Source of the DNA: Acidobacteriota bacterium
Lineage (GTDB): Bacteria > Acidobacteriota > Terriglobia > Bryobacterales > Bryobacteraceae
Assembly: GCA_016213725.1 (NCBI GenBank)
Contig: JACQZS010000135.1
Coordinates: 28,030-92,029 of the forward strand
Length of the DNA stretch: 64,000 nucleotides
Reading direction: 5' to 3'
Shown: piece by piece, positions 61,922 to 64,000 of the stretch
How the letters are laid out: each line of letters opens with the position of its first letter
Position numbering within the stretch: the first letter of the stretch is position 1
The notes under the pieces: generated by a model
What the model saw: only the letters and a program-made list of their open reading frames with translations
Told to the model about the DNA's origin: nothing
Database searches by the model: none
Program-made: the position numbers and the translations under genes

Positions 61922-63672
61922 TCGCCGTTCGTGATCTCCACTTCGATCTTCACCTGCGTCACCTTCCCGGGCAAGCGCACCACCAGCTTCCGCGTGCCCG
62001 CATTCTGCATCTGCGGCGCAGGCGGTTGCGTGGAGACCGTCTCAAACCGAGCACCCGCCGGCGACACAATCCGCGCCTCCAGCTTCTTCCCGTTCTTCTC
62101 CAGCACCGCCCTCCCCCCGTCTGTCTTCACCTCCGCCTGCGTCACCATTCCCCACAGCGCCTCCACTTCTTTCGGCGCCGCAATCTCGTCCCGCACCACG
62201 AACGTCTTCCGGTCTTTCAGCATCACCGTCCGCTCGTGCCGCGACAGCTTGCCCGGATACGCCCCGCTCAAGTCGAACGTCACCCGCGCCAGCGCCGGCG
62301 TGAACTCTTTCGACACCAGCTTCGCCGTTGCCTTCGGATCCTGGTTCTCCCCATCGATCAGCACCACGTTGTGCGACTCCGTCCGCAGCCGGTAATACGT
62401 CCACCGCTTGTCCCCGAAATACGCCGGCAGGTTATAGTCGTCCGGACCCAGATCCGTCGCCCAGCGCTCGCCTTGCGCATCCAGCACAAACGTCCCCAGG
62501 TCCAGATGCGAGTGATTCGCCTTGTTGTCCCCGCCCTTCGCTCCAATCCACATCGTCCCCGCATCCGTCCACGATCCCCTTAGAAACGCCGTCTGCACTC
62601 CTTCGTAATACTTGTCCAGCGGCCATCGCGCTTCCACCGGACTCTCTGTCCTCTCCGGCCACCACACCAGGTCAAGAGCATGTGCCCGGTTGCTCTTCTT
62701 CAGCAGGTCCAGCTCCTGCCACGCATACACCGGATCCCGAAACCGCCGGGCCAGCCAAAGCATGCACTCCGCCGTGCCCAGGCCATCTCCGGCATCCGCG
62801 TAATTGAACGTCCGGCCAACCGGGCTGCTGAAGTACACCCGGAACTCCCCGGCCTTGTCGAATCCCTGGATCTTCGACAACCCGAAGTCCGTGCCCAGCG
62901 CAGACTCCAGCCCCGCCAGAAACGCCACGTTGTACCGCGTCGCATACGCCCAGTACCCCGGCCCTTCATTCCAGCCCCCATCCGGCCCATACGAATTCAT
63001 CGCCTTCGGAATCGACTCCACCGCCATCTTCAGCAGCCGCTCGCTCAGCTCCGGTTCGTCTTCCGCCACCGCCAGCGCTCCCAGCGTGATCCCGCCATTG
63101 CATACCTGATTCCAGTTGTGCGTCACCGACGCCCACCACCGCCCCCGCCCCTCCGTCACCAGCGCCGGCTTCAGGCCCTTCTCCACAATCGCCTTCCGGA
63201 TCCACCCCCGTTCCTCTTCCGACAACACCGGATACAGCCAGTCGTACGCAATCGCAAAGGCGTGCGTCATCTCCGCCACGTCCAGGAAGTGGCTCGGATT
63301 CCAATCCGGAAAAGCCGCTGCCGCGCGCAGTTCATCCACCAGCCGCGTCAGTACCGTCCTCTCGCCCTCTATCCGGTACGCCAGCCCCAGCGTGTACACG
63401 CGCCACAGCGCCGTCCGGCTCTTATCGAGCAGCCGCGGCCCAATTAGCTGGTACTTCACCGGAGGCTGCTTCATGATCTCATCGGCCTCCGCCACTAGCC
63501 GCGCATAGGCCTCCTTCGCCCCTGCATCCGTCCGGATCAGCTTCCTGATTCGCGCAATGTCCTGGTTGCTGGCGATCAGCCGCGGATGCTGCTTCTTCAA
63601 CGTCGCCATCGATACCTGCCCGGCGGAAATGGCCGCCAGCGCTGCGAGAAGTCCGAAAACACGTCGAATCAT
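61918..63672 (-). CDS. Heparinase II/III-like polysaccharide lyase (secreted)
   Basis: A 584-residue protein with signal peptide MIRRVFGLLAALAAISAGQV. The N-terminal 320 residues form an alpha/alpha toroid (HPRLIASNQDIARIRKLI, WWASVTHNWNQVCNGGITLG with a conserved Asn/His region). The C-terminus is a beta-sandwich with the heparinase II/III signature NKANHSHLDLGTFVLDAQGE, with the His expected for metal or catalysis. It likely cleaves uronate-containing polysaccharide by beta-elimination. The stop overlaps the ankyrin gene. Confidence 0.88.
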   Translation of the reverse strand: MIRRVFGLLAALAAISAGQVSMATLKKQHPRLIASNQDIARIRKLIRTDAGAKEAYARLVAEADEIMKQPPVKYQLIGPRLLDKSRTALWRVYTLGLAYRIEGERTVLTRLVDELRAAAAFPDWNPSHFLDVAEMTHAFAIAYDWLYPVLSEEERGWIRKAIVEKGLKPALVTEGRGRWWASVTHNWNQVCNGGITLGALAVAEDEPELSERLLKMAVESIPKAMNSYGPDGGWNEGPGYWAYATRYNVAFLAGLESALGTDFGLSKIQGFDKAGEFRVYFSSPVGRTFNYADAGDGLGTAECMLWLARRFRDPVYAWQELDLLKKSNRAHALDLVWWPERTESPVEARWPLDKYYEGVQTAFLRGSWTDAGTMWIGAKGGDNKANHSHLDLGTFVLDAQGERWATDLGPDDYNLPAYFGDKRWTYYRLRTESHNVVLIDGENQDPKATAKLVSKEFTPALARVTFDLSGAYPGKLSRHERTVMLKDRKTFVVRDEIAAPKEVEALWGMVTQAEVKTDGGRAVLEKNGKKLEARIVSPAGARFETVSTQPPAPQMQNAGTRKLVVRLPGKVTQVKIEVEITNGE

Positions 63673-63724
63673 GCTGAAAACCCCATCCCTTTATACGCCA
63701 CGCGGCGCGTCCGTGGCGGAGCGA

Positions 63725-63730
63725 TATAAT
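63725..63730 (+). promoter_or_regulatory. -10 box of a probably leaderless S9 peptidase transcript
   Basis: Perfect TATAAT at 63725-63730, seven bases before the ATG at 63737. No good -35 is seen 17 bases upstream and there is no ribosome binding site, as expected for a leaderless message. Confidence 0.5.
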
Positions 63731-63736
63731 CCACCC

Positions 63737-64000
63737 ATGCTCTGCCGGTCTTTGCTATTGCGTCTCACCCCAACTCTCCTCGTCGCTGCCGCGTTCGCTG
63801 ACGGCCAGGCCAAACGACCCATCTCTTACAAGGACTTCGACGCCTGGCGCTCCATCTCAGGCCCCGCCCTCTCGCGCGATGGAAAGTTCCTCGCCTACTC
63901 CTACATGCCGCAGGATGGCGACGGCGACATCGTCATTCGCGAACTCTCCACAGGCAAGGAGTGGCGCCACGCAGTCGGCGCCCTGCCACCGCCGCCCGCT
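63737..64000 (+). CDS. S9 prolyl-oligopeptidase-family peptidase, start only
   Basis: The 88 codons to the window edge encode a signal peptide (RLTPTLLVAAAFADGQA) and the N-terminus KRPISYKDFDAWRSISGPAL followed by SRDGKFLAYSYMPQDGDG. This is typical of the beta-propeller start of acidobacterial S9 dipeptidyl-aminopeptidase/prolyl-oligopeptidase homologues. The catalytic domain lies beyond the window, so the assignment is by N-terminal resemblance. Confidence 0.65.
   Translation, partial: MLCRSLLLRLTPTLLVAAAFADGQAKRPISYKDFDAWRSISGPALSRDGKFLAYSYMPQDGDGDIVIRELSTGKEWRHAVGALPPPPA

Noticed and set aside
1-64000. CRISPR array or complete insertion sequence
   Set aside because: No regularly spaced 25-40 base repeats and no transposase motif were seen anywhere in the window; the only regular repeats are short iterons.

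Overview
The window is high-GC and gene-dense. It looks like a chromosome segment of an Acidobacteriota, most likely a Solibacter/Bryobacter-type soil bacterium. This rests on an Oar-type TonB-dependent receptor with a carboxypeptidase-regulatory N-terminus, bacillithiol synthase BshC, Sde182-like (DUF1593) secreted proteins, several Tat-exported Gfo/Idh/MocA oxidoreductases, a sulfatase, a heparinase-like lyase and an S9 peptidase start. The taxonomic call is inference.

Region 1 (1-9726, + strand) is the right part of an integrated phage- or plasmid-like element. It is a tightly packed replication module: SNF2-type helicase (cut by the window edge), a zinc-ligand phage protein, small proteins, a VRR-NUC nuclease, an HNH endonuclease, a RepB/AEP-like primase, a UvrD-like helicase, a conserved element protein and a tyrosine integrase.

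Region 2 (9961-14555) follows the integrase directly and is the most unusual part. A 952-residue protein combines an excisionase/MerR-like HTH, about 35-residue PPR-like helical repeats and a C-terminal GHKL (histidine-kinase-type) ATPase. By an ATGA overlap it is coupled to a 579-residue protein with a phospho-receiver and a degenerate NtrC-like AAA+ domain lacking GAFTGA. I do not recognise this pair as a described system. GTACCC iterons lie just downstream.

Region 3 (14857-18966) is a three-gene overlapping operon: a DedA-type membrane protein fused to a permuted-papain amidase, an ATP-grasp-like ligase, and a lysine-2,3-aminomutase-like radical SAM enzyme. It suggests synthesis and ligation of a beta-amino acid.

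The 3' half of a tRNA-Pro(GGG), from anticodon loop to CCA, lies at 19447-19491. It is flanked on both sides by 9-bp TGGAGTCCA-like iterons at 11-bp spacing. This is an integrase attachment site and probably bounds the mobile region.

Region 4 (19908-35400) starts with two unrecognised proteins. Then come an Oar/TonB receptor with a good sigma70 promoter and terminator, a minus-strand cassette of a six-hairpin glycosidase-like protein and two Sde182-like proteins, a decayed second Oar gene, an Asp/Glu racemase-like protein with an ACS-family transporter, an IclR-HTH/periplasmic-binding fusion regulator and a doubly deleted transketolase remnant.

Region 5 (35460-64000) is ordinary chromosomal metabolism: M3 peptidase, FAD enzyme/fucose permease divergent pair, NfeD-QmcA-CYTH, Gfo/Idh/MocA, BshC-HpaI aldolase, AKR, sulfatase, a CsoR-controlled copper operon (copZ-copA-csoR) with an operator over its promoter, a hybrid sensor kinase, thiG, rhaA, a bile-acid/Na symporter homologue, a heparinase-like lyase coupled to an ankyrin protein, and the start of an S9 peptidase.
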